NCBI GenBank assembly: GCA_025450495.1 | Contig: JANWHI010000154.1 | Span: 1 to 7,062, forward strand | Origin: Candidatus Dormiibacter sp. | Lineage (GTDB): Bacteria; Chloroflexota; Dormibacteria; UBA8260 | DNA length: 7,062 bases | Reading direction: 5' to 3' | In this document: piece after piece, positions 1-5,465 of the stretch | Layout: every line of letters begins with the position of its first letter | Numbering within the stretch: the stretch's first letter is position 1 | Position numbers and translations under genes: made by a program | Notes under the pieces: generated by a model | What the model saw: the letters and a program-made list of their open reading frames with translations, nothing else | What the model was told of the DNA's origin: nothing | Database searches by the model: none

Positions 1-477
1 CGCCGCGACGTGGAGCTTCGCCTCCGCTTCGACCCGTGCCAGCGGAGCAGGGTTGTTCTCGACCACGACGACAGCGACCCCGTCGCGCTCGAGCTCGAGG
101 ACGATCTGGCTGCCGACACGTCCGTACGCGCACACGATGACGTGGTCCTCGAGTCGGTCCAGCTGTCGCTCCACGGATCTCCTCCTTCGATAGGCCGCCA
201 GGTGGCCGCCCCCGATCACCTCGCCGACGACCCCGAACGTGTACAGCACCGTGCCCACCCCGCCGGCGATCACCAGCGATGTGAAGACCTTGCCGCCGGC
301 ATCGAGCGGATGCACCTCGCCGTAGCCGACGGTGGTCACGGTGATGATCGTCATGTAGACGCTGTCCAGCCAGGTCCAGCCCTCGATGAAACGGTATCCG
401 AGCGTCCCGACAGTCAGCACCGCCACCAACAGGACGGCAACGAGGCGGAAGCGCTGGAGCGGGTTACGCTCGATCAC
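1..477 (-). CDS. Potassium channel protein with TrkA-N/RCK domain (C-terminus cut off by the window edge)
   Basis: The 159 visible residues have the layout of a prokaryotic two-helix K+ channel fused to a cytosolic nucleotide-binding gating domain. A first hydrophobic helix lies at about residues 11-28. The pore helix and filter follow (YMTIITVTTVGYGEVHP, filter TVGYG at 49-53), then a second helix at about 64-89, a basic linker (YRRRR, 96-100) and a Rossmann start (VIVCAYGRVG, 113-122) with an acidic Glu140 after the second strand. The usual first glycine of the RCK GxGxxG motif is Ala117, a mild deviation. The start is GTG at 477: an in-frame stop lies at 493-495 and no other start codon falls between them. 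No strong Shine-Dalgarno is visible. It lies downstream of the SnoaL-like gene on the same strand, but a strong terminator separates them, so it probably has its own promoter. The family call is safe; ion selectivity rests on the filter, and the gating ligand is unknown. Confidence 0.93.
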   Translation of the reverse strand, partial: MIERNPLQRFRLVAVLLVAVLTVGTLGYRFIEGWTWLDSVYMTIITVTTVGYGEVHPLDAGGKVFTSLVIAGGVGTVLYTFGVVGEVIGGGHLAAYRRRRSVERQLDRLEDHVIVCAYGRVGSQIVLELERDGVAVVVVENNPAPLARVEAEAKLHVAA

Positions 478-551
478 TGAGCTCGCCGCAGCTCACACCG
501 GCAACTGGCGGGAGTGGGCGCCGGCCCGTTCGATGCTGACCCCACCGCTCA

Positions 552-590
552 CGACCGATACCATACCGGGTCGGTCGCGGGTATACACAA
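552..590 (-). promoter_or_regulatory. Possible promoter/operator for the K+ channel gene
   Basis: On the minus strand a -35-like TTGTGT (590-585) is followed after 19 bases by a -10-like TATGGT (565-560). The -10-like box sits in the 12-base loop of a perfect 7-bp inverted repeat (CGACCGA at 552-558, TCGGTCG at 571-577). The gene would have a leader of about 75 bases. The spacing is long and the -35 overlaps the T-rich tail of the upstream terminator, so this is a weak call. Confidence 0.25.
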
Positions 591-622
591 ACGCGGCGCG
601 CGAGGGTGCCTCGCGCGCCGCG
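583..622 (-). terminator. Rho-independent terminator after the SnoaL-like gene
   Basis: A perfect 13-bp GC-rich stem (592-604 with 610-622) closes a 5-base loop (GGTGC). Read on the minus strand, the stem is followed by the T-rich run TTTGTGTAT (590-582). It begins 11 bases past the stop codon of the SnoaL-like gene at 634, the expected place for its transcript end. It separates that gene from the K+ channel gene downstream. Confidence 0.8.
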
Positions 623-633
623 CCTGTCGCTGG

Positions 634-1074
634 CTACCGGGAGGCAGCCATTGCCGGCAGCGGTGCCAGGCCCAGCTGCTCAAGCAGGTCGAGACGATCG
701 AAGGTGAGACGGTTGCGGACCACTCGGTCGCCCTCGAAGTCGAAGATGTTGACGTACGGCCCGTCAACCTTGCGTCCCGTCGGCGGAATGTCACCCATCG
801 GGGTCGGGAACACGCCGCTATGCGTGCCTGTGAAGGTGCCCTCTTCCACGACAGTCGAACCGGCGACGATCAGCCTTTCGCTGCGGACCTTGGCATCCGG
901 GAAGCCCTGGAACCAACTCTGCTGAAACTTCCTGATCTCGTCTCGACCTTTGGCCACCAATCCCCCAGAGGCGAGCACCTGTCCACTGGGTGCGTACAGA
1001 TCGGCCAGGCCGTCGACATCATGCGCATTGAAGAGCTTGGTGCCGCGCTCCACGAGTTCTTTCGGATTCGCCAT
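634..1074 (-). CDS. SnoaL-like / ester-cyclase family protein (NTF2 fold)
   Basis: A 146-residue protein of the SnoaL-like polyketide-cyclase / NTF2-like superfamily, single-domain and of normal length. It begins with the typical amphipathic helix (ELVERGTKLFNAHDVDGLADLYAP, residues 6-29). It continues with the helix that follows the GRDEIRKF motif (43-50) and the beta-sheet strands, including FTGTHSGVF (81-89) and IPPTGRKV (96-103). It ends in the DRLDLLEQLGLAP motif (127-139) seen in many ester-cyclase annotations. The start ATG at 1074 is chosen over the longer reading at 1170 because AGGAGG lies 5 bases upstream and homologous sequence begins here. Members range from true aldol cyclases of polyketide pathways to small-molecule hydrolases or isomerases. 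No polyketide genes are nearby, so the substrate is unknown. It is probably monocistronic, with its own promoter upstream and a terminator after the stop. Confidence 0.92.
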   Translation of the reverse strand: MANPKELVERGTKLFNAHDVDGLADLYAPSGQVLASGGLVAKGRDEIRKFQQSWFQGFPDAKVRSERLIVAGSTVVEEGTFTGTHSGVFPTPMGDIPPTGRKVDGPYVNIFDFEGDRVVRNRLTFDRLDLLEQLGLAPLPAMAASR

Positions 1075-1079
1075 ATGCG

Positions 1080-1085
1080 CCTCCT
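1080..1085 (-). promoter_or_regulatory. Shine-Dalgarno site fixing the SnoaL-like start
   Basis: A perfect AGGAGG on the minus strand lies 5 bases before ATG 1074. It decides the start, and contrasts with neighbouring genes that have no Shine-Dalgarno and appear leaderless. Confidence 0.88.
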
Positions 1086-1145
1086 CTTGCCCTTCGCCGC
1101 GCCGGCGAGTGCCGGCTCCCGACGGCTCTTTCTGGGGCGGTGGCC

Positions 1146-1174
1146 ACGGTACGCCGCTCGCCGCCCACATGCAA
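1146..1174 (-). promoter_or_regulatory. Candidate promoter of the SnoaL-like gene
   Basis: TTGCAT (1174-1169) and TACCGT (1151-1146) on the minus strand are separated by 17 bases, giving a predicted start near 1139 and a leader of about 65 bases carrying the AGGAGG. The -35 overlaps the inverted repeat CACAT-GCAA-ATGTG. Both boxes match the consensus only partly. Confidence 0.4.
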
Positions 1175-1210
1175 ATGTGTCCGTCGCGTGCAACGCGCGA
1201 AATGCACGCG
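1166..1210. repeat. Two adjacent inverted repeats at the SnoaL-like promoter
   Basis: CACAT-N4-ATGTG (1166-1179) lies on the candidate -35. Six bases further upstream is CGCGTGCA-N10-TGCACGCG (1185-1192 and 1203-1210), a perfect 8-bp inverted repeat, with two more matching pairs beyond one mismatch. Their placement suits operator sites. No regulator gene is adjacent, so the binding protein is unknown. Confidence 0.45.
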
Positions 1211-1372
1211 TCGTTCCTGCACCCGACGCGAACAGTGCTGCGACGTCATAAGCCGCAACGGGCTCAAATGCGCGGCTGATTGCAGACGGCTGGCTGTGTC
1301 CGAACGGTTGGTTCGCCGCGCAGTGGCGCGGTCGCGCCGACCAGCGCGAGGCGGTCGCCGCCCGCGCTCCCG

Positions 1373-1384
1373 TAGCATGGACGC
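1373..1384 (+). promoter_or_regulatory. Leaderless-type -10 box before the S49 peptidase gene
   Basis: TAGCAT (1373-1378) fits the actinobacterial -10 pattern TANNNT and ends 6 bases before ATG 1385, so transcription would begin at or next to the A of the start codon. No Shine-Dalgarno is present and no clear -35 is seen, as is common for this promoter class. Confidence 0.65.
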
Positions 1385-2215
1385 ATGTTGGGCGACACCC
1401 GCATCAGTGAGCGCCTCGACCGGGTCAGCGACCGGCGCCGCATCGCCATCCTGCCGATCCGCGGCGTCATCGGCGGGGCCGTGCGCACCGATGAGCTGCT
1501 GCGCAGCCTGGGTGCGGCGCGGCGCAATCCGCGCATCCGTGCACTGCTGCTGGAGATCGATTCGCCCGGCGGGGGAGCCACTGCGTCCGAGGCGCTGTAC
1601 ATGGCCGTGAAGCGCGTTGCCACGGTGAAGCCGGTGGTTGCCTGGATCCGCGGCACGGGCGCGTCGGGGGCCTACTTCCTGGCGTGCGGCGCCACCCGGA
1701 TCCTGTCGTTTCCCAGCGCGATCGTGGGCTCCATCGGTGTGATCAGCATCCGTCCCATTGCCGTCGAGGCACTGCAACGGCTGGGAGCTCGCATCGCCGT
1801 CACCAAGACCGGGGAGTACAAGGATCTCGGCGCGCCGTGGCGCGAGTTCACTGACGCGGACGCCGCCAAGGAGGCGGAGCTGGTCGACGCCATCTTTGCG
1901 CGTTTCGTCGGCGCCGTGCGCGTGGCACGTGGCCTGGATGAGGCGGCCGCGGCACGGGTCAGCACCGGCGAAGTCTGGCTGGGGACGCGGGCGCTGGACC
2001 TGAGGCTGGTCGACGGTGTCGCCGAGCACGAGGACGCCGCGCTCGAGGTGGCCCAGGACCTCGCCGGGTTGCCACATCGCCACGTGCTGCGTTTGGGCCC
2101 GAGGCGCACGCTCCTGCAGCGCCTGGGCGTGCCGGGCGCCGGCATGGGGCCACCGAGCGAGCGCTGGCTCATCGAGCTCGACGGGTGGTCTCGCGTTCCC
2201 CGGATGCGGGCCTGA
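1385..2215 (+). CDS. S49 family signal-peptide-peptidase-like protease (SppA-like, soluble short form)
   Basis: A 276-residue member of the S49/ClpP-crotonase-like fold. The core shows AILPIRGVIGG (21-31), LLLEIDSPGGGATASEA (54-70), the nucleophile motif GTGASGAYFLACGA (Ser94) and GSIGVISIRP (115-124). The Lys motif TKTGEYKDLG (Lys146) completes the Ser/Lys dyad. The Ser-Lys distance of 52 residues equals that of Bacillus SppA (Ser147/Lys199, known from the family). SppA enzymes degrade leftover signal peptides in the membrane. This one has no N-terminal transmembrane anchor, so it would be cytosolic or held by partners. The ATG at 1385 is preferred because of the leaderless -10 box; the ATG at 1377 lies inside that box. 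The DUF3352 membrane-protein gene follows 132 bases downstream on the same strand. Family assignment is firm; the physiological substrate is inferred. Confidence 0.93.
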   Translation: MLGDTRISERLDRVSDRRRIAILPIRGVIGGAVRTDELLRSLGAARRNPRIRALLLEIDSPGGGATASEALYMAVKRVATVKPVVAWIRGTGASGAYFLACGATRILSFPSAIVGSIGVISIRPIAVEALQRLGARIAVTKTGEYKDLGAPWREFTDADAAKEAELVDAIFARFVGAVRVARGLDEAAAARVSTGEVWLGTRALDLRLVDGVAEHEDAALEVAQDLAGLPHRHVLRLGPRRTLLQRLGVPGAGMGPPSERWLIELDGWSRVPRMRA

Positions 2216-2227
2216 CCGGGCGTCCTT

Positions 2228-2272
2228 CCGCGCGACGGCGTGACGCGATCGCGACCATGGTGCGTCGCGCGG
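2228..2272. repeat. Nested inverted repeat between the S49 and DUF3352 genes
   Basis: A perfect 10-bp inverted repeat (CCGCGCGACG at 2228-2237, CGTCGCGCGG at 2263-2272) encloses a 25-base spacer. The spacer contains the perfect palindrome CGCGATCGCG (2244-2253). It starts 13 bases after the peptidase stop and ends 5 bases before a -10-like box. No T-run follows, so it may be a structured transcript end, an operator or both. Confidence 0.45.
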
Positions 2273-2276
2273 CTGG

Positions 2277-2282
2277 TACGGT
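2277..2282 (+). promoter_or_regulatory. Possible -10 box for the DUF3352 gene
   Basis: TACGGT matches TANNNT and sits directly after the nested inverted repeat. It would give a leader of about 58 bases before ATG 2348. No convincing -35 is found at 16-19 bases upstream. Confidence 0.3.
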
Positions 2283-2347
2283 CCGGCCCAGCCGAGCAGC
2301 CACAACCAGCCGCGGCATTGGACCTGGTCGCTGCGTGGCGTGCACGC

Positions 2348-4108
2348 ATGAACGAACTTTTCCCACCGCCACCGCCACCTCCGCCCCCACCACCACCTGC
2401 GGACTGGAGCTCAACGCCTCCGGCCGGTGAGGTGCTGCGCCCTTCGGGTCACTTTCGTGCGATCGCCGTCACCGCAGCCGCGGTGGTCGTGGCCGTGGCC
2501 GCCGCGGGCGGAATCCTCGCGCTCCGCGCCTTCAGCGGGAGTGCCGATTCGCTCGTCTCGATGGTCCCCGGCGATACCGCCCTGTACGTCAACGTCAACT
2601 TCGATCCGCCGGCCTCGCAGAAGCTCGCCGTCCAGGGCCTGCTCAACAAGTTCCCGGCGCTCACCGACCAATCTCGCGGCGCCACCATCAACGGGTGGCT
2701 CGACACCGCGTTCTCGGCCGCCGGTCTCAACCACAACGACATCAGCCCGTGGCTCGGCTCGGAGCTCTCCATCGCCATCCCGGCATCAGCGCTGTCATCG
2801 TTGACGCCGAGCGCGGGTGCCTCGGCGTCCAGCTCGCCTGATGTCGCAGTGCTGATCGCCAGCAAAGACGATGCCAGAGCCCAGGCAGCGCTCGACAAGT
2901 TCAAGAGCGGCCCGGCGGGTCGCGCCGAGCAATGGACAACCAGCGCGCACGACGGCGTCACGGTGACGTCGGCCACCGGCAATGGCTCCGGCGGCGCGTA
3001 CGCGATCGCCAACCACACCGTCATCTTTGCCAGCAACAGCGCGGCCGCCGACGCGGTCATCGACACAGCACAGGGCAAACGCGCCAACCTGCTGTCGTCC
3101 GACACCTTCAAGACGGTGGAGGCACAGCTGCCCAGCGACCGGCTCGGGCTCATCTACATGGACATCCCAGCGTTGGTTGGGCAGCTCGGGACGTCGCTCG
3201 GGTCAGTGGCCGGTGGCCAGGCTCAACTGGGCGCGGCGCAGGCGTACGGCGGGCTCGGGGTTGCGCTGGTGGCTCGCTCCGACGGAATCGAGCTCGACGG
3301 CACCGAGAACTACAACGCGTCCAAGCTCACCGCGGACCAGCGAGCGCAACTCGGCATCGCTCCCCACACCAACGGAAGCCTTGCGTTTGTCCCGCGGACG
3401 GCGCTGGGCTTGTTCGCGCTCACCGGTGTGCAGCAGACGCTGAAGAGCGTGCTCACGACCGTGGCGCCGGCCGGCTCGGCGATCGACTCAACGCTGCAGC
3501 AGTTCGGCGTCACCGGTTCGGCCGGCATCATCACCCACCTGAGCGGCGATGCGGGCATCGAAGTCGACCAGGTGCCGGGGCAGACCCTGCCGACGGGTGC
3601 ACTGCTGTTCGGCACGGACTCGACGGCTGCTGCGCAGACGTTTCTCGACAACCTCATGTCGTCGGTCTGCCGGCAGTCGAGCGCCTGTGATGCGTCGCGG
3701 GTCACCAGGCAGCTCGACAACGGGGTGACCATCTCGTCGGTCCCGGTGTCAGCCGCCGGCAGCAGTGGGGTGCAGCCCTCGTGGGCGGTGAGCAACGGCT
3801 GGGCGATCATCGCCTCGAGTCCCGCAGAGGTGCGCGCGGTGCTCGACGGCCACGCCTCCGGGGCGACGATCAGCACCTCCCCCAACTACCAGGCGGTGAC
3901 GAGCCATGTGGGCACGAGCAACAACGGCATGCTCTACGTCGACGTCCCGGCGGTGCTGCGCGCCATCCGCACGGCGCTGCCACCCAGCGCCCGGGCCTCG
4001 TACGACAACGGTGCAGCCCCGTACCTCAACCACTTCGGCGCGGTGGAGCTGGCCACGCGGAACGCCTCCGACCACATGACCTTCAGCCTGTTCGTGCAGA
4101 TCCGCTGA
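2348..4108 (+). CDS. DUF3352-type membrane-anchored protein with N-terminal polyproline run
   Basis: A 586-residue protein of the DUF3352 type, whose biochemical role is unknown. Residues 6-17 are twelve consecutive prolines, followed by a short linker with Arg31 and Arg37. A single hydrophobic helix lies at about 38-59, and a large external domain opens with SLVSMVPGDTALYVNVNF, the usual start of this family. The domain is rich in Ala, Ser, Thr and Gly, contains TALGLFALTG and LYVDVPAVLRAIR segments, and ends FSLFVQIR. The positive residues before the helix predict the N-terminus inside and the rest outside. The only two cysteines (441 and 447, CRQSSAC) could form a small disulfide. ATG 2348 is preferred; GTG 2240 would add 36 residues with no family character and would cover the nested repeat and -10-like box. 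No good Shine-Dalgarno is seen at either start. It ends 9 bases from the convergent merR stop. Confidence 0.85.
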   Translation: MNELFPPPPPPPPPPPPADWSSTPPAGEVLRPSGHFRAIAVTAAAVVVAVAAAGGILALRAFSGSADSLVSMVPGDTALYVNVNFDPPASQKLAVQGLLNKFPALTDQSRGATINGWLDTAFSAAGLNHNDISPWLGSELSIAIPASALSSLTPSAGASASSSPDVAVLIASKDDARAQAALDKFKSGPAGRAEQWTTSAHDGVTVTSATGNGSGGAYAIANHTVIFASNSAAADAVIDTAQGKRANLLSSDTFKTVEAQLPSDRLGLIYMDIPALVGQLGTSLGSVAGGQAQLGAAQAYGGLGVALVARSDGIELDGTENYNASKLTADQRAQLGIAPHTNGSLAFVPRTALGLFALTGVQQTLKSVLTTVAPAGSAIDSTLQQFGVTGSAGIITHLSGDAGIEVDQVPGQTLPTGALLFGTDSTAAAQTFLDNLMSSVCRQSSACDASRVTRQLDNGVTISSVPVSAAGSSGVQPSWAVSNGWAIIASSPAEVRAVLDGHASGATISTSPNYQAVTSHVGTSNNGMLYVDVPAVLRAIRTALPPSARASYDNGAAPYLNHFGAVELATRNASDHMTFSLFVQIR

Positions 4109-4117
4109 CCCGTCCGT

Positions 4118-5041
4118 CTACACCGCGCGAAGCGCCACCAGGAACCACTCGTACAGGGGTGCGAGGCTCGGCATGGCCGGCCAGCCGTTGATGACCGCGA
4201 TGAGCTGCCAGTACCGCTCCACGCGTGGCTCGCTGAACATCTGCACCTGCTCCGCCAGCTCCACCCGATAGGCCGGCTCATCCCGCCGTCCGGCAGCCCT
4301 GGCGAAACCGGCCACCAACCCATCGACAATGCGAGCAGCGCGGCGCTCGTGTGGCGCAATGCCGGCAGCGATCGCGGCCGTGACCTGCGCCACCACGGCA
4401 GCTCCCGCGTCCCGCGTCGAGGTGTCGGTCTCGGTGATCCCTGACGCTGCCCGCTGGCGCGCTCCCTCGGTGACCATTTGCCTGACCCGGGCTCGGAAAC
4501 CGGCATCGCTGACGAGACCGGCAAGCTCGATCCAGGCGTCGATCTGTGCGTCGGACGGGTTCTCGGGCAGCTCGGGAAGACCCGCTCGCATCCGGTCGGC
4601 GAAGGGATCGGTCGGTTGGCCGGCAAACACGGCCGCGAGGAAGTCGTCCATGATGCGGCGCGCCTCATCGGCGGACGCGCGGGCGAATGCGCTCATGCGC
4701 TGTACCTCCTCGGGTCGGGAGTGGTTGCGGACGATGGCCCGCAGAACCGCCCGACGCAGTGCGAGCTGGTGGATGTGTGTGTCGATGGCGCCGGCGTGCG
4801 CGGCCGCCACTTCGACGAGGTTGGCCTGTCGCTGCGCGACCGTCTGAATGCTGGCGAGGTCGAAGCCGAGGTCGCGAAGGGCGCGGACCAGCTCGAGACG
4901 AGCGAGACAGGTCTCGTCGTACCGGCGGTAGCCCGCCGGTGTGCGTTCAGCCTCAGGGACCAGCCCGATGTCCGAGTAATACCGGATCGTTTTCACGGGA
5001 ACGCCGGTGAGACGTGCCAGCTCCCCGATCGGTATGTTCAT
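4118..5041 (-). CDS. MerR family transcriptional regulator with large C-terminal domain
   Basis: A 307-residue regulator. The winged HTH of MerR proteins is clear at residues 4-42 (IGELARLTGVPVKTIRYYSDIGLVP, then the wing TPAGYRRY). The second helix pair (RALRDLGFDLASIQ, 54-66) and a dimer-forming coiled coil at about 70-106 follow. The remaining 200 residues are a mostly helical effector domain containing an FADRMRAGLPELPENPSDAQIDAWIELAGL-like stretch and ending RYWQLIAVINGWP..YEWFLVAL. The single Cys45 lies in the DNA-binding half, so metal sensing like MerR or ZntR is unlikely and an organic ligand or a multidrug-type signal is more plausible. The ATG at 5041 is chosen because the family always begins here. 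The upstream reading to 5122 would run through the promoter, which has the geometry MerR proteins act on and suggests self-control. No obvious target gene lies beside it other than the parA unit upstream. Confidence 0.93.
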   Translation of the reverse strand: MNIPIGELARLTGVPVKTIRYYSDIGLVPEAERTPAGYRRYDETCLARLELVRALRDLGFDLASIQTVAQRQANLVEVAAAHAGAIDTHIHQLALRRAVLRAIVRNHSRPEEVQRMSAFARASADEARRIMDDFLAAVFAGQPTDPFADRMRAGLPELPENPSDAQIDAWIELAGLVSDAGFRARVRQMVTEGARQRAASGITETDTSTRDAGAAVVAQVTAAIAAGIAPHERRAARIVDGLVAGFARAAGRRDEPAYRVELAEQVQMFSEPRVERYWQLIAVINGWPAMPSLAPLYEWFLVALRAV

Positions 5042-5049
5042 GCCCAATG

Positions 5050-5080
5050 ACTGTGGGGTCTCCACTGACTGGAGAGTCAA
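5050..5080 (-). promoter_or_regulatory. MerR-type promoter of merR with 19-base spacer and internal dyad
   Basis: On the minus strand TTGACT (5080-5075) is followed after exactly 19 bases by CACAGT (5055-5050), then 8 bases to ATG 5041, so the transcript would be leaderless. The over-long spacer contains TCTCCA-N5-TGGAGA (5059-5075), the dyad type on which MerR activators twist DNA to realign the two boxes. The -10 is imperfect, as is usual for activator-dependent promoters. Confidence 0.72.
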
Positions 5081-5088
5081 GACCACAG
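5051..5088. repeat. Nested dyad around the merR operator
   Basis: An outer inverted repeat, CTGTGG (5051-5056) with CCACAG (5083-5088), flanks the inner dyad TCTCCA-N5-TGGAGA (5059-5064, 5070-5075). In addition GGGTCTCC occurs twice in direct orientation (5056-5063 and 5088-5095), 32 bases apart. This may allow more than one regulator dimer to bind. Confidence 0.5.
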
Positions 5089-5147
5089 GGTCTCCGCGCT
5101 CACCGGCCTGCCGTTCGGCCACGTCTCGCGACGGTTGCTGCGGCTGG

Positions 5148-5465
5148 CTAGTCGCCCCGTGCTCGTCGTGTCCTGAGGTGCGGCTCGCGGCGCGAAGGGT
5201 CAGGACCGGGACGTGTGACGGCCATCAGCCACCGCCAGCGCTCCTCGGGAACAACGGCGAGCTCCCATCGAGCCCAGGCAAGCAGCGTCTGAAACCTCGT
5301 GGCCGGTGCATGTGGGGCTTCGACAGTCGCGCCGGCAGCGGACCTTTGAGGCCCGTCGCCGGCGGCCCTCGGATGACGCGGCAGCGCAGGCCTGCGCGAC
5401 ACCGGCTTGATGGCAACTCGCTGCATCCGCAAGCGGAGATCGTTGGCCGGACGTGTCTCGCTCAT
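5148..5465 (-). CDS. Small arginine/tryptophan-rich protein coupled to parA (hypothetical)
   Basis: Not recognised. The ORF encodes 105 residues whose ATG (5465-5463) overlaps the parA stop as ATGA, the usual sign of translational coupling in an operon. It is basic (20 Arg and 1 Lys against 10 Asp/Glu). A Pro/Arg-rich, probably disordered first half is followed by a likely amphipathic helix with four tryptophans (LLAWARWELAVV, then PEERWRWLMAV, 61-83) and a basic tail (RREPHLRTRRARGD). There is no transmembrane helix or signal peptide. About 70 percent of its third codon positions are G or C, somewhat below the clear genes nearby, so it could be a chance ORF. If real, its position directly after an orphan ParA suggests a partner or cargo adaptor that binds DNA, the ATPase or the membrane. 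This role is inference only. Confidence 0.45.
   Translation of the reverse strand: MSETRPANDLRLRMQRVAIKPVSRRPALPRHPRAAGDGPQRSAAGATVEAPHAPATRFQTLLAWARWELAVVPEERWRWLMAVTRPGPDPSRREPHLRTRRARGD

Larger units (their letters stand above)
1075..1384. other. 310-base divergent intergenic region
   Basis: This gap separates the minus-strand SnoaL-like gene from the plus-strand S49 peptidase gene, so it must hold both promoters. Visible elements are a Shine-Dalgarno (1080-1085), a candidate minus-strand promoter (1146-1174), inverted repeats at 1166-1179 and 1185-1210, a small inverted repeat CGAAC-N5-GTTCG (1301-1315), and a leaderless-type -10 box at 1373. Readings through it in any frame look like non-coding GC-rich translations with no recognisable domain. 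Confidence 0.7.

Noticed and set aside
10..480. Plus-strand open frame opposite the K+ channel
   Set aside because: The minus strand shows the TVGYG filter and RCK motif; the plus reading is Asp/His-rich shadow.
514..1251. 245-residue plus-strand open frame
   Set aside because: Antisense to the SnoaL-like gene and through its terminator; no recognisable protein features.
2198..2220. CCCGG / CCGGG inverted repeat at the end of the S49 gene as a terminator
   Set aside because: Only a 5-bp stem with a long loop and no T-run; too common in GC-rich DNA.
1019..2305. 428-residue open frame on the minus strand across the SnoaL-like start, intergenic gap and S49 gene
   Set aside because: Antisense shadow of the S49 gene, which has full catalytic motifs on the plus strand; the translation is low-complexity Arg/Pro/His with no domain.
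2240..2347. N-terminal extension of the DUF3352 protein from GTG 2240
   Set aside because: The extra 36 residues show no family character and cover an inverted repeat and -10-like box; kept only as an alternative start.
4478..5050. Plus-strand 190-residue frame across merR
   Set aside because: Shadow of merR, whose HTH and dimer helix are unambiguous on the minus strand.
5042..5122. 27-residue N-terminal extension of the MerR protein
   Set aside because: It would read through the promoter and operator, and MerR proteins begin just before the HTH.
5100..5147. Terminator after the small ORF downstream of parA
   Set aside because: Only GGCC/GGCC-type 4-bp pairings and no T-run are visible.
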